Below, in pieces: positions 8,968 through 18,599 of a stretch of 47,075 bases of DNA (position 1 is the first letter of the stretch; every line of letters begins with the position of its first letter). The notes below the pieces were generated by a model that was given only the letters and a program-made list of their open reading frames with translations, was not told where the DNA came from and searched no databases. The position numbers and the translations under genes are program-made. The DNA is taken from NCBI GenBank assembly GCA_022181065.1, contig BQMY01000101.1, forward strand, positions 1 to 47,075, in the 5' to 3' direction. Source of the DNA: Melioribacteraceae bacterium. Lineage in GTDB: Bacteria > Bacteroidota > Ignavibacteria > Ignavibacteriales > Melioribacteraceae.

Positions 8968-11124
8968 TTAAACTATAGCACTCTCTTTTCCCGAATCTTT
9001 GACAAATAAACAGGATGACAGGGATATTTCTCCTATTTTTCTGGCAAAATCAAAATCGGGTTCTTCAGCCATTCCAAAAATGTTCACATCTGCGCGGGGT
9101 GCTGATTTAACAGCATCGAAAAAGTTACCGCAAATCACATGAAATTCTGTCATGGAAGGAAGTCGTGTCTGATCACTCAGCCTTTGCAGAAATTCCTGCA
9201 TATTAGATCTATCATCTTCGGTGTCACAGACCGTAACAAGATTGATCTTCCCTTCCCAGTTTAGTTGTAATTGTAATGCAAGAAGCACGGCCAGATGCCA
9301 GTTAGGGGATTTGTCGCGTAACCACAGATTGATCGTCTTTTGCATTCCGAAAGCCATCCTCGGGTGCTGCCGAAGAATAATTATACCCAATTCGAAACGG
9401 ACGCAGTTTCCAATCAACTCTCTCATTTGTTCATCAGATTTATCCGATGACCCAAGCGTAAGAAACAGAGTGTTTGGGCGAAGTGCTCCACCACGCAAGG
9501 TTTGAATAACCATTTTGCTGCCATGTACAAAATTGCTTTCTTCAATGACGGTGGAATTGATCATGATTTTTTGTTTTTTGAGGGGTAGTAGTAATTCTTC
9601 GAGATCGTTAAGTGTGTTGTCAACATCCGTATCGCGAACAGTGAAAGCGTAAATGCTACCTGAAGGATTCACGAGATTTTTGATGAAAAGCAGTGAACCG
9701 TGCCAAAGTTTTGGGTCTTCTATCGGAAGCAGAATATCCGGTTTCCAGGCGACCTGGTGACGAGGAAATTTTTGTGCGATTCTTGACGCGTACTCTGCGA
9801 GTACAACAAACATTCCACCCCGTATATCTCCCCATTCAGCCTTTAAACCTTTGCGGGTCAACCACACGTATATTGAAATAATAAGTACGAGCGCTATAAC
9901 AGAAAAAACAGGATCAATCAGCAGCATCACGAAGATACATCCCAAAGCCCCGGTAAATGAAACAAATCGCGGTACTTTGAACGTGGGTCGAAAACTGATG
10001 ATTTTCATACTTTGCTGTAGAAAAACAACCAGGTTAAGCATACCATATGTGATCAAAAAGAAAAGAGTAATCAGACTCGCAAGCGCATCAAGATTTCCCA
10101 TAATAAGTGCTGTAAGGATCACACCTCCGGTAAATACGACGGCATTTCTCGGTTCGTTTGACGCTGTTTTTACAGCAAAAAATTTATGTCCCGGAATAGA
10201 TTTATTTTCCGCGAGAGCTTGCAGGATCCGGGGTGCACCAATTATACTTCCAAGCGCGGATGAAAAGGTCGCGGCAAGGATACCCAATAAGACAATTTCC
10301 TCGATAAGGGCGTAATCGACCATTACCATCTGATTAGAGCGTAGTTCAGATGGTGCAATGAAATAGGCAATGAACACAGCGAGTGAAATATAGACCAGCA
10401 TCGTCACACCAATGGCACTGAGTGTACCAAGCGGAATTGATTTTCGTGGTTCTTTCAGGTCTCCGGAAAGGTTAGCTCCTGCCATAATACCGGTAACAGC
10501 CGGGAAAAATATCGCGAATACTCTCCAGAAATCGGCATCTTCAAATTTTCCGATGAGTTCCACCTTTGGAACCGGTTCTGTATCGGAGAATAGAAAGGAT
10601 AAGATTGAAATTCCGATCACTGCCAGAATAACATATTGAATTTTTATAGCAAAAGCTGTGCTGATATAAGAAATAAGCATCAGCATAACCCAAATGACAA
10701 CAGAAATTGTTACAGGGTCATGAGTAGGGAAGATTCTTATCCAGCCTTCAGTAAATCCAATAATGTACAGTGCGGCGGAAAAAGTCTGAGCAAAATAGAA
10801 CGGAATGCCTATTGAGCCGCCAGCTTCAAGTCCGAGCGATTTTGAAATTATAGAATATGCTCCTCCGGCACCAATTTTTATATTTGTGGTGATAGAGGAC
10901 ATTGAGAGTCCGGTTGCTATTGTAATGAGTTTCGCGAGTATAATTATACCAATAGCGCCGAGAAGCCCGGCATTACCAACTACCCAGCCGAGTCGCAAGT
11001 ACATGATTACACCGAGGATAGTAAGTACGTCGGGGGTAAAAACTCCGCCAAACGTACCAAACTTTTTTATCCCGGGTTCCCCGGAGAATAAACTTTTTAA
11101 TGTATTTGTAAGTTTATGTAGCAT
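8968..11124 (-). CDS. SLC12-family cation-chloride cotransporter-like permease
   Basis: A membrane transporter of 718 residues in the APC superfamily. The N-terminus (GTFGGVFTPDVLTILGVIMY, about 22-41) and the following LRLGWVVG closely resemble eukaryotic and bacterial SLC12 proteins (Na-K-Cl and K-Cl symporters). About twelve hydrophobic helices span residues 30-430. The roughly 280-residue cytoplasmic tail resembles the SLC12 C-terminal domain, with a universal-stress-like fold suggested by alternating strands and by NWEGKINLVTVCD. It could move chloride with cations, or amino acids; the ions cannot be told from sequence. It stands alone, divergent from the Asp-box protein gene, with 161 bp between start codons for both promoters. 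Confidence 0.82.
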   Translation of the reverse strand: MLHKLTNTLKSLFSGEPGIKKFGTFGGVFTPDVLTILGVIMYLRLGWVVGNAGLLGAIGIIILAKLITIATGLSMSSITTNIKIGAGGAYSIISKSLGLEAGGSIGIPFYFAQTFSAALYIIGFTEGWIRIFPTHDPVTISVVIWVMLMLISYISTAFAIKIQYVILAVIGISILSFLFSDTEPVPKVELIGKFEDADFWRVFAIFFPAVTGIMAGANLSGDLKEPRKSIPLGTLSAIGVTMLVYISLAVFIAYFIAPSELRSNQMVMVDYALIEEIVLLGILAATFSSALGSIIGAPRILQALAENKSIPGHKFFAVKTASNEPRNAVVFTGGVILTALIMGNLDALASLITLFFLITYGMLNLVVFLQQSMKIISFRPTFKVPRFVSFTGALGCIFVMLLIDPVFSVIALVLIISIYVWLTRKGLKAEWGDIRGGMFVVLAEYASRIAQKFPRHQVAWKPDILLPIEDPKLWHGSLLFIKNLVNPSGSIYAFTVRDTDVDNTLNDLEELLLPLKKQKIMINSTVIEESNFVHGSKMVIQTLRGGALRPNTLFLTLGSSDKSDEQMRELIGNCVRFELGIIILRQHPRMAFGMQKTINLWLRDKSPNWHLAVLLALQLQLNWEGKINLVTVCDTEDDRSNMQEFLQRLSDQTRLPSMTEFHVICGNFFDAVKSAPRADVNIFGMAEEPDFDFARKIGEISLSSCLFVKDSGKESAIV

Positions 11125-11285
11125 ATACTTCCGAATGATAAATTTTCACTGAATTTTTGGAAATATCGAAAAAATAATAATCAAATATATACAGATTTAG
11201 TTCAATAACTAATTATATTAGGTAAATTTTCATTTTGAAACGTCTAATATTCCTTATCAATTTTCAATATAATACAGGAGAAAGA

Positions 11286-14200
11286 ATGATCAAAAAATCT
11301 GCCTTGTTCCTGACCTTTATATTATTGGTCAGTTCTATTATAGTGGCACAGGATGAATCTAAGTCAAAATTGAATTCATCTACATTATCCGGACTTAAAT
11401 TCCGTTCTATTGGTCCGGCGCTTACATCAGGAAGAATTAGTGATTTTGCTGTGAATGAATCCAATCCGGCAGAGTATTTTACCGCGGTTGCGAGTGGTGG
11501 TGTGTGGAAAACTACAAATTACGGCGCAACCTGGACACCCGTGTTTGATAGTCAGGGTTCATATTCTATCGGTTGTGTTACGATGGATCAGAGCAATACA
11601 AATGTAGTTTGGGTTGGAACCGGTGAAAATAACAGTCAGAGAAGTGTGGCTTACGGGGATGGTGTTTACCTTTCTCTTGACGGTGGCAAAAGCTGGAAAA
11701 ACAAAGGATTGAAAGAATCGGAGCATATTGCCAAAATTGTTATTCATCCGGAAGATTCAAGAGTTGTCTATGTCGCGGCTCAAGGTCCATTGTGGGGTCC
11801 GGGTGGAGACAGAGGATTGTATAAAACTACAGATATGGGAGAAACCTGGGAAAAAGTACTTGAAATTAGTGAGCATACCGGTGTTACCGATATTGTGATG
11901 GATCCGAGAGACCCGGATGTAATTTACGCCGCGGCTTATCAGAGAAGAAGACATGTCTTTACGTTAATAAATGGTGGTCCTGAATCCGCGATTTATAAAA
12001 CTACAAATGGTGGTGAATCATGGGATAAATTGAAATCGGGGTTACCTTCAACTGATCTCGGTAGAGTAGGATTGGCTATATCACCCGTTAATCCCGATTA
12101 TGTTTACGCGATTGTTGAAGCAGCAGAAGGTAAAGGTGGATTTTTCCGCACTACCAATCGCGGGGCTACATGGGAAAAACGAGATGATTATGTTGCGAGA
12201 AGTCCGCAATATTATCAGGAAATAGTTTGCGATCCTGTGAATGTTGATAAAGTTTACTCACTCGATACCTATTCAAAATACACACTTGACGGCGGTAAAA
12301 CCTGGACGAATATCGGAAACAGATACCGTCATGTTGATGACCACGCCTTTTGGGTCAATCCAAAAAATACAGATCAGGTATTAATTGGTGGTGACGGTGG
12401 TGTTTATTATTCTTTTGACGGAATGAAAAACTGGGAGTTCATCGACAATTTGCCAATCGTGCAGTATTACAAGGTTGCTGTCGATAATTCGCTGCCATTC
12501 TATTACGTTTACGGCGGTACTCAGGACAATAACTCAATGGGTGGACCTTCGCGTACAACAAGCGCGTCAGGTATTATAAACACTGACTGGTTCATTACCA
12601 ATGGTGGTGATGGTTTTGAAGCAGCCGTTGACCCCGAAGACCCGAATATTGTTTATACACAGTCGCAGTATGGCTGGCTTACAAGATTTAATCGCGCGAC
12701 CGGTGAAAAAGTAGGTATTAAACCTCACGAAGGTATGGGAGAAGAACCATATCGCTGGAATTGGGATGCACCTCTTATTATAAGTCCGCATAAAAATACA
12801 CGTCTATATTTCGCGGCAAATAAACTTTTCAAAAGTGAGGACAGAGGTGACAGTTGGGAAGTGATATCCCCCGATTTAACTCAGCAGATAGACCGTAACA
12901 AACTTGAAGTTATGGGTAAAGTCTGGAGTATGGATGCAGTATCGAAAAACGCTTCAACCTCATTGTTCGGAAATATTGTCGCTTTAGCTGAATCCCCTGT
13001 AAAAGAAGGTGTTTTATTTGTTGGTACAGATGACGGATTGCTCCACATTTCGGAAGATGGTGGTCAAAACTGGCGCAAGATCAGCAGTATTGAAGGTATT
13101 CCGGATATGTCATACGTAAACGATATAATACCTTCGCATCACAACGCGAACAGAGTTTATGTTGCGTTTAATCATCACAAATATGCTGATTTCAAACCTT
13201 ATGTGGTTGTAAGTGAGGATTTAGGTAAAAGCTGGAAAAAAATCGTTTCTGATTTGCCGGAAAGAGGTTCTGTTTACGCACTGGATGAAGATCATGTGAA
13301 CGAGAATCTTTTATTTGCGGGCACAGAGTTCGGGTTTTATTACAGTCCCGATAGAGGCGAAAAATGGATAAAACTAAGCGCCGGTCTGCCTACAATCTCA
13401 ATAAGAGATATAGAAATTCAGAGAAGAGAAAATGATATAGTTTTAGCATCATTCGGACGCAGCTTTTATATCATGGATGACTATACTCCACTTCGTGAAA
13501 TATCAGAAAGCAAACTGGAAGAAGAGTTTGTGATTTTCCCGATTAAAGACGCTCCTGTATATGTTGTAACCTATCCTCTTGGTGGAAGAAAACAAGGATC
13601 TCAGGGAGATGGATATTACACCGCGGATAATCCGCCTTACGGGGCAACCTTTACATATTATATGAAGGAGTCGATCTCGACTATCAAAAAGGATCGAAAA
13701 AAGAAAGAAAAAGACCTGATAAAAAATGAAAAACCGGTTCCATTCCCTTCAAATAACGAATTGGTAGCTGAGGATAATGAAGAAAAACCGTTTTTAATAT
13801 TTACGGTTAAAGACGCTTCGGGCAATGTTGTTAGAAGACTAAAAGCATCAGCCTCTTCCGGGTTGCATCGTTTAACATGGGATTTGCGTTATATGCCTAC
13901 ATATCCGCTTGGTGAACAAAAAGGTTACCTGAATAATGACCGTTCAGGAATACTTGCTATGACTGGTAAATATACTGTTGAAGTATCACAAAGTGTTAAT
14001 GGCGATATTTCGGCTTTACACGAACCGGTCGAATTTAATCTTTATCCGTTGGGTATCCGCAAATATTCTGAACCTGAAAGAAAAGAGATGCTCGATTTCC
14101 AAATGCAGGTTGCCGAATTGGGTAGAGCGGCGTATGGTACACAGCGATTAATCCGTGAATTGGATTCAAAAATTCAGGAAATTCGCACTGCGCTGAAGTT

Positions 14201-14546
14201 TACTCCGGATGCGACAGAAGCCATGATGGAAAAAGCGAATATGGTTGAAGATTCACTTCGTGCATTGAGTTTTGTGATGAATGGTAATTCTTCATTCTCA
14301 AAGCGAAACATGAACCAATATCCTTCAATTATGGATAGAATAGGTGTTATGGGTTGGGAAATGTCGCGTTCACTTACAAAACCAACAAAAACCCATCGTG
14401 ATGTTTACGCAGTTGCTAAAGCGGAATTAGCACCTGTGATATCACAAGTTGAATCGTTAGTAAATAAAGAAATAAAAGAACTGGAAGATTCTCTTGAGGC
14501 ACTCGGTGCTCCCTGGACGAAGGGAAGAATTCCCAAAATGAAATAA
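11286..14546 (+). CDS. Secreted Asp-box (BNR/VPS10-like) repeat protein
   Basis: An exported protein of 1086 residues whose N-terminus (IKKSALFLTFILLVSSII, ending VAQ) is a clear signal peptide. Many Asp-box motifs (pattern S/T-x-D/N-x-G-x-x-W) appear, such as TTNYGATW, TTDMGETW, TTNGGESW, TTNRGATW, SEDGGQNW, SEDLGKSW and SPDRGEKW. They imply one or two beta-propellers across about residues 30-730. The C-terminal third is charged and helical. Such proteins are often annotated as glycosyl hydrolase or sortilin-like, but no catalytic residues can be assigned, so enzymatic activity is unproven. I chose the ATG at 11286, preceded by AGGAGAAAG, over an upstream TTG at 11235 that would put 17 residues before the signal peptide. 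No type IX tail is visible. A terminator follows at once. Confidence 0.85.
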   Translation: MIKKSALFLTFILLVSSIIVAQDESKSKLNSSTLSGLKFRSIGPALTSGRISDFAVNESNPAEYFTAVASGGVWKTTNYGATWTPVFDSQGSYSIGCVTMDQSNTNVVWVGTGENNSQRSVAYGDGVYLSLDGGKSWKNKGLKESEHIAKIVIHPEDSRVVYVAAQGPLWGPGGDRGLYKTTDMGETWEKVLEISEHTGVTDIVMDPRDPDVIYAAAYQRRRHVFTLINGGPESAIYKTTNGGESWDKLKSGLPSTDLGRVGLAISPVNPDYVYAIVEAAEGKGGFFRTTNRGATWEKRDDYVARSPQYYQEIVCDPVNVDKVYSLDTYSKYTLDGGKTWTNIGNRYRHVDDHAFWVNPKNTDQVLIGGDGGVYYSFDGMKNWEFIDNLPIVQYYKVAVDNSLPFYYVYGGTQDNNSMGGPSRTTSASGIINTDWFITNGGDGFEAAVDPEDPNIVYTQSQYGWLTRFNRATGEKVGIKPHEGMGEEPYRWNWDAPLIISPHKNTRLYFAANKLFKSEDRGDSWEVISPDLTQQIDRNKLEVMGKVWSMDAVSKNASTSLFGNIVALAESPVKEGVLFVGTDDGLLHISEDGGQNWRKISSIEGIPDMSYVNDIIPSHHNANRVYVAFNHHKYADFKPYVVVSEDLGKSWKKIVSDLPERGSVYALDEDHVNENLLFAGTEFGFYYSPDRGEKWIKLSAGLPTISIRDIEIQRRENDIVLASFGRSFYIMDDYTPLREISESKLEEEFVIFPIKDAPVYVVTYPLGGRKQGSQGDGYYTADNPPYGATFTYYMKESISTIKKDRKKKEKDLIKNEKPVPFPSNNELVAEDNEEKPFLIFTVKDASGNVVRRLKASASSGLHRLTWDLRYMPTYPLGEQKGYLNNDRSGILAMTGKYTVEVSQSVNGDISALHEPVEFNLYPLGIRKYSEPERKEMLDFQMQVAELGRAAYGTQRLIRELDSKIQEIRTALKFTPDATEAMMEKANMVEDSLRALSFVMNGNSSFSKRNMNQYPSIMDRIGVMGWEMSRSLTKPTKTHRDVYAVAKAELAPVISQVESLVNKEIKELEDSLEALGAPWTKGRIPKMK

Positions 14547-14557
14547 TATTCTTTTTA

Positions 14558-14590
14558 AAAAGGTGAGTGTAAGCTCACCTTTTCTGTTTT
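14558..14590 (+). terminator. Rho-independent terminator
   Basis: AAAAGGTGAG (14558-14567) pairs perfectly with CTCACCTTTT (14574-14583) around a 6-nt loop, followed by a T-rich stretch. It lies 12 bp after the Asp-box protein's stop codon. Confidence 0.85.
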
Positions 14591-14676
14591 AAATAGGGCA
14601 TTTGTCGTATTCATATTCCATTCAAAAATAGATAAAATATCCTCTATAGAAATCTAATACTAATAATGGAGTAAAA

Positions 14677-15948
14677 ATGCGACTACTGCTAATAATTTTG
14701 ATGGTTTTAACCGGATTGGTTTCAGCGCAATGGTCAAAGATTTCGGATATTGATGTTGGCCCTAATGGAAAAATGGCTGCAATCAACGGTGTTGTTTACG
14801 TCTATGGTGATGATGTTTTAAGAAGCACTGATAATGGAGATACCTGGGTTGAAATCAACTCGGAATTTTCTGATGATTTATATTATCTGCATGCTCATAA
14901 TAACAAACTTTTCGCCATTATCGGGATTAACAATGTTTATCTTTCCGAAGATAACGGCTATACCTGGACTCAAAAAGGTAGTGTTACACTAACAGGTGGG
15001 AATGGCGCTATTCTTTCCCTTTATTCGGATGGCGATCTATTATACGCGCTCTCTAACCGGGCGAGTATATTTAAGTCAGCTAATGAAGGTGCGGATTGGG
15101 AAGAAATTCTTATAAATGCTGACGGTATTACAAATCCGATTCCTGTTGATCTTGCTGTGGCAGGTGACCTTATGGTCGCCGCGATAGCAACCACAGGAAT
15201 TGTTATGTCAACAGATGGCGGTAGCACATGGAACGTAAAAAACCCGGCTATAGCATTGAGCCAGGTAGCGAAGTTTAATAACGAAATTTATGGTTCCGGT
15301 TTGGGGTTATTCAAACTGGATTCTTCCAACGAGTGGCTAGACTGGAATGCAGGGATTCCTGTCGTGGGAGGATTTTCCTACACCGTAAAAAGTGTTACAG
15401 TTGTCGAAAACAAAATGTACGCTGCGGTAAATTCACTTTTTAACGGCTACATCTATAATTCTGATGTGAATGGAGAAAACTGGGCGGAGACGACAACCGG
15501 ACTTCCTGATTACATCACAAGTACATCGCTTCAATTTATTACATATTCTGATGGCGAGCTTTTTACCTACATGTATGGCATTGAATCATTCGCTCCCGGT
15601 TTTACGGGCATATATAAAACTCAGATTGGTGCATCAACTTCTGTAGAGAGTGATTTGTCAGGTCTTCCTCAAAAATATTCGCTGGAGCAAAATTACCCTA
15701 ATCCTTTTAACCCGGCAACAAAAATCAGATTTAATCTTCCGATGAAAAGTGATATAAGGCTGACAGTATTTGATATGCTCGGCAGAGTCGTGGACGTTAT
15801 TGCCTCGGGAGAATATCAGGCGGGTTACCATGAAGTAGATTTCAGCGGTGAGCAGTTAAGTTCGGGATTATACATTTACAATCTAAGCGGAAAAGGTGAT
15901 GATGGAGAAATAATAAACATCTCCGCAAAGATGATTTTGATGAAATAA
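14677..15948 (+). CDS. Secreted Asp-box protein with type IX secretion sorting tail
   Basis: A 423-residue exported protein. A signal peptide (1-17, ending VSAQ) is followed by one propeller-like region with Asp boxes (STDNGDTW, SEDNGYTW, SANEGADW, STDGGSTW). The C-terminal 85 residues are a textbook type A type IX sorting domain: SLEQNYPNPFNPATKIRF near 338-355, then LTVFDMLGRVV, a YQAGYHEVDF turn and SGLYIYNL. The protein should cross the outer membrane through PorU/V-type machinery and stay on the surface or be released. The start is backed by GGAG upstream. It is related in motif, not by obvious duplication, to the preceding gene, but has its own terminator and promoter space. The ligand is unknown. 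Confidence 0.88.
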   Translation: MRLLLIILMVLTGLVSAQWSKISDIDVGPNGKMAAINGVVYVYGDDVLRSTDNGDTWVEINSEFSDDLYYLHAHNNKLFAIIGINNVYLSEDNGYTWTQKGSVTLTGGNGAILSLYSDGDLLYALSNRASIFKSANEGADWEEILINADGITNPIPVDLAVAGDLMVAAIATTGIVMSTDGGSTWNVKNPAIALSQVAKFNNEIYGSGLGLFKLDSSNEWLDWNAGIPVVGGFSYTVKSVTVVENKMYAAVNSLFNGYIYNSDVNGENWAETTTGLPDYITSTSLQFITYSDGELFTYMYGIESFAPGFTGIYKTQIGASTSVESDLSGLPQKYSLEQNYPNPFNPATKIRFNLPMKSDIRLTVFDMLGRVVDVIASGEYQAGYHEVDFSGEQLSSGLYIYNLSGKGDDGEIINISAKMILMK

Positions 15949-15949
15949 A

Positions 15950-15976
15950 AAAAGGCGGGTAAACCCGCCTTTTCTA
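15950..15976. terminator. Bidirectional terminator
   Basis: AAAAGGCGGG (15950-15959) pairs with CCCGCCTTTT (15964-15973) around TAAA. A-rich and T-rich flanks let it serve both the plus-strand type IX protein gene and the minus-strand ahcY gene, which converge here. Confidence 0.85.
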
Positions 15977-15995
15977 ATCTCATTATATTCAGCTT

Positions 15996-17273
15996 TTATG
16001 TTCCGGCTGAATAATCATCCATGTAAGTTTTTTGTTCTTTGGTAAGCTTGTCAATTTTATAACTCATGGTTCTTAATTTGATACCGGCAATTTCCTGGTC
16101 CTGCTCTTCAGGAATGTCGATAACTTCCGGATTAAGCAGAATACCTTGTTTGTCATATTCAGCCAAACGAAGTTGGGACATAAACTGGTTAGCGAATGAC
16201 ATATCCATTACTTCTGATGGATGTCCTTCCGCTGCGGCAAGATTCACAAGGCGACCCTGTGCAAGAACATAGATTCTTCTTCCATCAGCAAGTGTGTATT
16301 CTTCGTTATTCGGACGAATAGTACGTTTGCTAACCGCAAGTTCTTCAAGGTCAGGAAGGTTTAATTCACAATCGTAGTGACCGGTATTACAAACAATAGC
16401 ACCATCTTTCATTTTTTCGAAATGTTTTTTGGTGATTACATCTTTTACACCGGTCGCTGTGATGAAAATATCACCAACTTTGGCAGCCTGATCCATTGTC
16501 ATAACCTGGTGCCCTTCAAGAGTAGCTTTAAGAGCGGCTGTTGCTTTTACTTCTGTAACAACAACGTTTGAACCTAGTCCGGCAGCTCTCATAGCACAAC
16601 CTTTACCACAGTGACCATAACCGGCAACTACAAAGTTTTTACCAGCCATAAGTACTGATGTAGCTCTGAGGATACCATCGATTGATGACTGACCTGTGCC
16701 ATAAACGTTGTCAAAATCCCATTTTGTTTCGGCGTCGTTAACCGCGACTACAGGATAAAGAAGTTTACCATCTTTTGCCATAGCTCTAAGACGATGAACA
16801 CCTGTTGTGGTTTCTTCTGTACCACCGATAATTTCAGTTGCCAATTCAGGATATTTGTTATGAACTGTAAAAATAAGATCTGCGCCATCATCAAGAGTGA
16901 GGTTGGGTTTCATATCAAGAGTACGATCGATTGACCAGTAAAAATCTTCAACCGACTGACCGTGCCATGCGTAAATTTCCTGACCACCTTCCGCAAGCGC
17001 AGCGGCAATATCATCCTGAGTGGATAGCGGGTTACATCCACTCCATGAAATTTGTGCGCCTGCAGCGGATAAAGTTTCAATTAAAACAGCTGTTTCTTTG
17101 GTAACGTGCAAACAACCAGCGATTCTGTAACCTTTCAAAGGTTTGGTTTCGCTGTATTTTTTGCGTAATTCCATCATTACCGGCATACGTGACTCTGCCC
17201 ACTCGATTTTTTTTCTACCTTCGGGCGCCAGACTTATATCTCTTACTTTATAATGTCCTTCTTTGTAATCCAT
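15996..17273 (-). CDS. ahcY: S-adenosylhomocysteine hydrolase
   Basis: Splits S-adenosylhomocysteine into adenosine and homocysteine, removing the product inhibitor of methyltransferases. The 425-residue protein has CLHVT with substrate-site His56, STQDD near 84-88 and the NAD-binding GYGHCGKG at 218-225. The end differs from the usual C-terminal Lys/Tyr (DHYRY) tail, reading YMDDYSAGT. Its length fits the shorter class of this family, without the roughly 40-residue insertion of many bacterial and eukaryotic forms. It lies 20 bp downstream of metK on the same strand, so both methyl-cycle steps are probably cotranscribed. Confidence 0.96.
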   Translation of the reverse strand: MDYKEGHYKVRDISLAPEGRKKIEWAESRMPVMMELRKKYSETKPLKGYRIAGCLHVTKETAVLIETLSAAGAQISWSGCNPLSTQDDIAAALAEGGQEIYAWHGQSVEDFYWSIDRTLDMKPNLTLDDGADLIFTVHNKYPELATEIIGGTEETTTGVHRLRAMAKDGKLLYPVVAVNDAETKWDFDNVYGTGQSSIDGILRATSVLMAGKNFVVAGYGHCGKGCAMRAAGLGSNVVVTEVKATAALKATLEGHQVMTMDQAAKVGDIFITATGVKDVITKKHFEKMKDGAIVCNTGHYDCELNLPDLEELAVSKRTIRPNNEEYTLADGRRIYVLAQGRLVNLAAAEGHPSEVMDMSFANQFMSQLRLAEYDKQGILLNPEVIDIPEEQDQEIAGIKLRTMSYKIDKLTKEQKTYMDDYSAGT

Positions 17274-17293
17274 CTTAGTTTAAAGCTCCTGTT

Positions 17294-18436
17294 CTATTTA
17301 TATTTTTTAAGTATATCTACCAAATCAAGTTTTTCCCAGGAAAAGTTCTCTAATTCGCGTCCAAAATGACCATATGCAGAAGTTTCTGAATAAATAGGAC
17401 GTTTAAGCTGTAATCTTTCAATGATTCCTTTTGGTGTGAGGTCAACTTCTTTTGAGATTATCTTCGCGATTTCGGAATCGGGAATAACGCCTGTTCCTTT
17501 TGTATCCACAAAGATTGATACAGGATCAACAACACCAATGGCGTAAGAAACCTGCACAAGGCACTCTTTTGCCAGTTCCGCGCCGACAATATTTTTAGCT
17601 ATATGTCTTGCAGCATAAGTAGCGCTTCTGTCAACTTTTGAAGGATCTTTTCCTGAAAACGCGCCGCCTCCATGTGGTGCCCAGCCGCCATATGTATCAA
17701 CAATAATTTTTCTTCCTGTAAGACCGCTGTCACCATGAGGTCCACCTATTTCAAATCTTCCTGTAGGGTTAACATGATATACAGTTTTCGTGTCGAGAAG
17801 ATTTGCAGGAATCACAGTTTTAATTACGTTATTAATTACATCTTCTTTAATCTTTTCCTGTGTAACATCAGGGTCATGCTGAGTTGATATTACAACTGCG
17901 TCAACTCTGACAGGATTATGATTATCATCATACTCAACAGTAACCTGAGATTTACTGTCAGGTCGAAGATATGGCATCAATTCGAGATTTTCTTTTCTGA
18001 TTTCTGCCAGTTTTTCAACAAGTTTATGAGCCAGCATAATAGGTAATGGCATTAGTTCGGCAGTTTGATCACAAGCATAACCAAACATTATACCCTGGTC
18101 ACCAGCTCCACCGGTATCAACACCCATCGCAATATCACCTGATTGTGCATGAACGGCATTCAAAACTGAACATGAATCTGCGTCAAATTTATAATCTGCT
18201 TTTGTGTACCCAATTCTTCTAACTGTTTCTCTGACTATCTCCGGAATTTCCACATAAGCGTTTGTTGAAATTTCGCCACCAACGAGCACAAGACCGGTAG
18301 TTACAAAAGTTTCACACGCAACTCTCGATTCGGGGTCATCTTTGAGTAAAGCATCCAAAATACTGTCGGATATAGCATCACATATTTTATCCGGGTGACC
18401 TTCGGATACTGACTCTGAAGTAAATAAGTATGACAT
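17294..18436 (-). CDS. metK: S-adenosylmethionine synthetase
   Basis: Makes S-adenosylmethionine from methionine and ATP in the cytoplasm. The 380-residue protein has all family signatures: GHPDKICD at 13-20 with His14, [12 protein letters not shown] from 110, and the phosphate-binding loop [16 protein letters not shown]. The length is normal for bacteria. It is the first gene of a metK-ahcY operon. The 163-bp space to the divergent SDR gene must hold both promoters. I found no SAM riboswitch in this leader. Confidence 0.97.
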   Translation of the reverse strand: MSYLFTSESVSEGHPDKICDAISDSILDALLKDDPESRVACETFVTTGLVLVGGEISTNAYVEIPEIVRETVRRIGYTKADYKFDADSCSVLNAVHAQSGDIAMGVDTGGAGDQGIMFGYACDQTAELMPLPIMLAHKLVEKLAEIRKENLELMPYLRPDSKSQVTVEYDDNHNPVRVDAVVISTQHDPDVTQEKIKEDVINNVIKTVIPANLLDTKTVYHVNPTGRFEIGGPHGDSGLTGRKIIVDTYGGWAPHGGGAFSGKDPSKVDRSATYAARHIAKNIVGAELAKECLVQVSYAIGVVDPVSIFVDTKGTGVIPDSEIAKIISKEVDLTPKGIIERLQLKRPIYSETSAYGHFGRELENFSWEKLDLVDILKKYK

Positions 18437-18599
18437 CTAAAACCTGCTTCTTAATTAAACTCTATGTTGAATTGTTTATGTATGTTTTAAATTAAAAACA
18501 AAGAATAAATTTAGACAATTTTGTATCTATAATCAACGAATTACGATTTGGGAATTATTTGAACCGTTTTTGTGGTTAGCATAAAAAAAAGGAGATGCA

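Noticed and set aside
9851-10315. 154-residue plus-strand frame
   Set aside because: It is antisense to the well-supported SLC12-like transporter and has no domain signatures. The same applies to 28972-29448, antisense to tyrosine phenol-lyase.
11235-11285. Upstream TTG start for the Asp-box protein
   Set aside because: It would place 17 residues before a normal signal peptide, while the ATG at 11286 has a strong AGGAG site.
18437-18599. SAM riboswitch upstream of metK
   Set aside because: The 163-bp divergent leader is AT-rich with no stable multi-stem fold or terminator-like hairpin on the metK strand.
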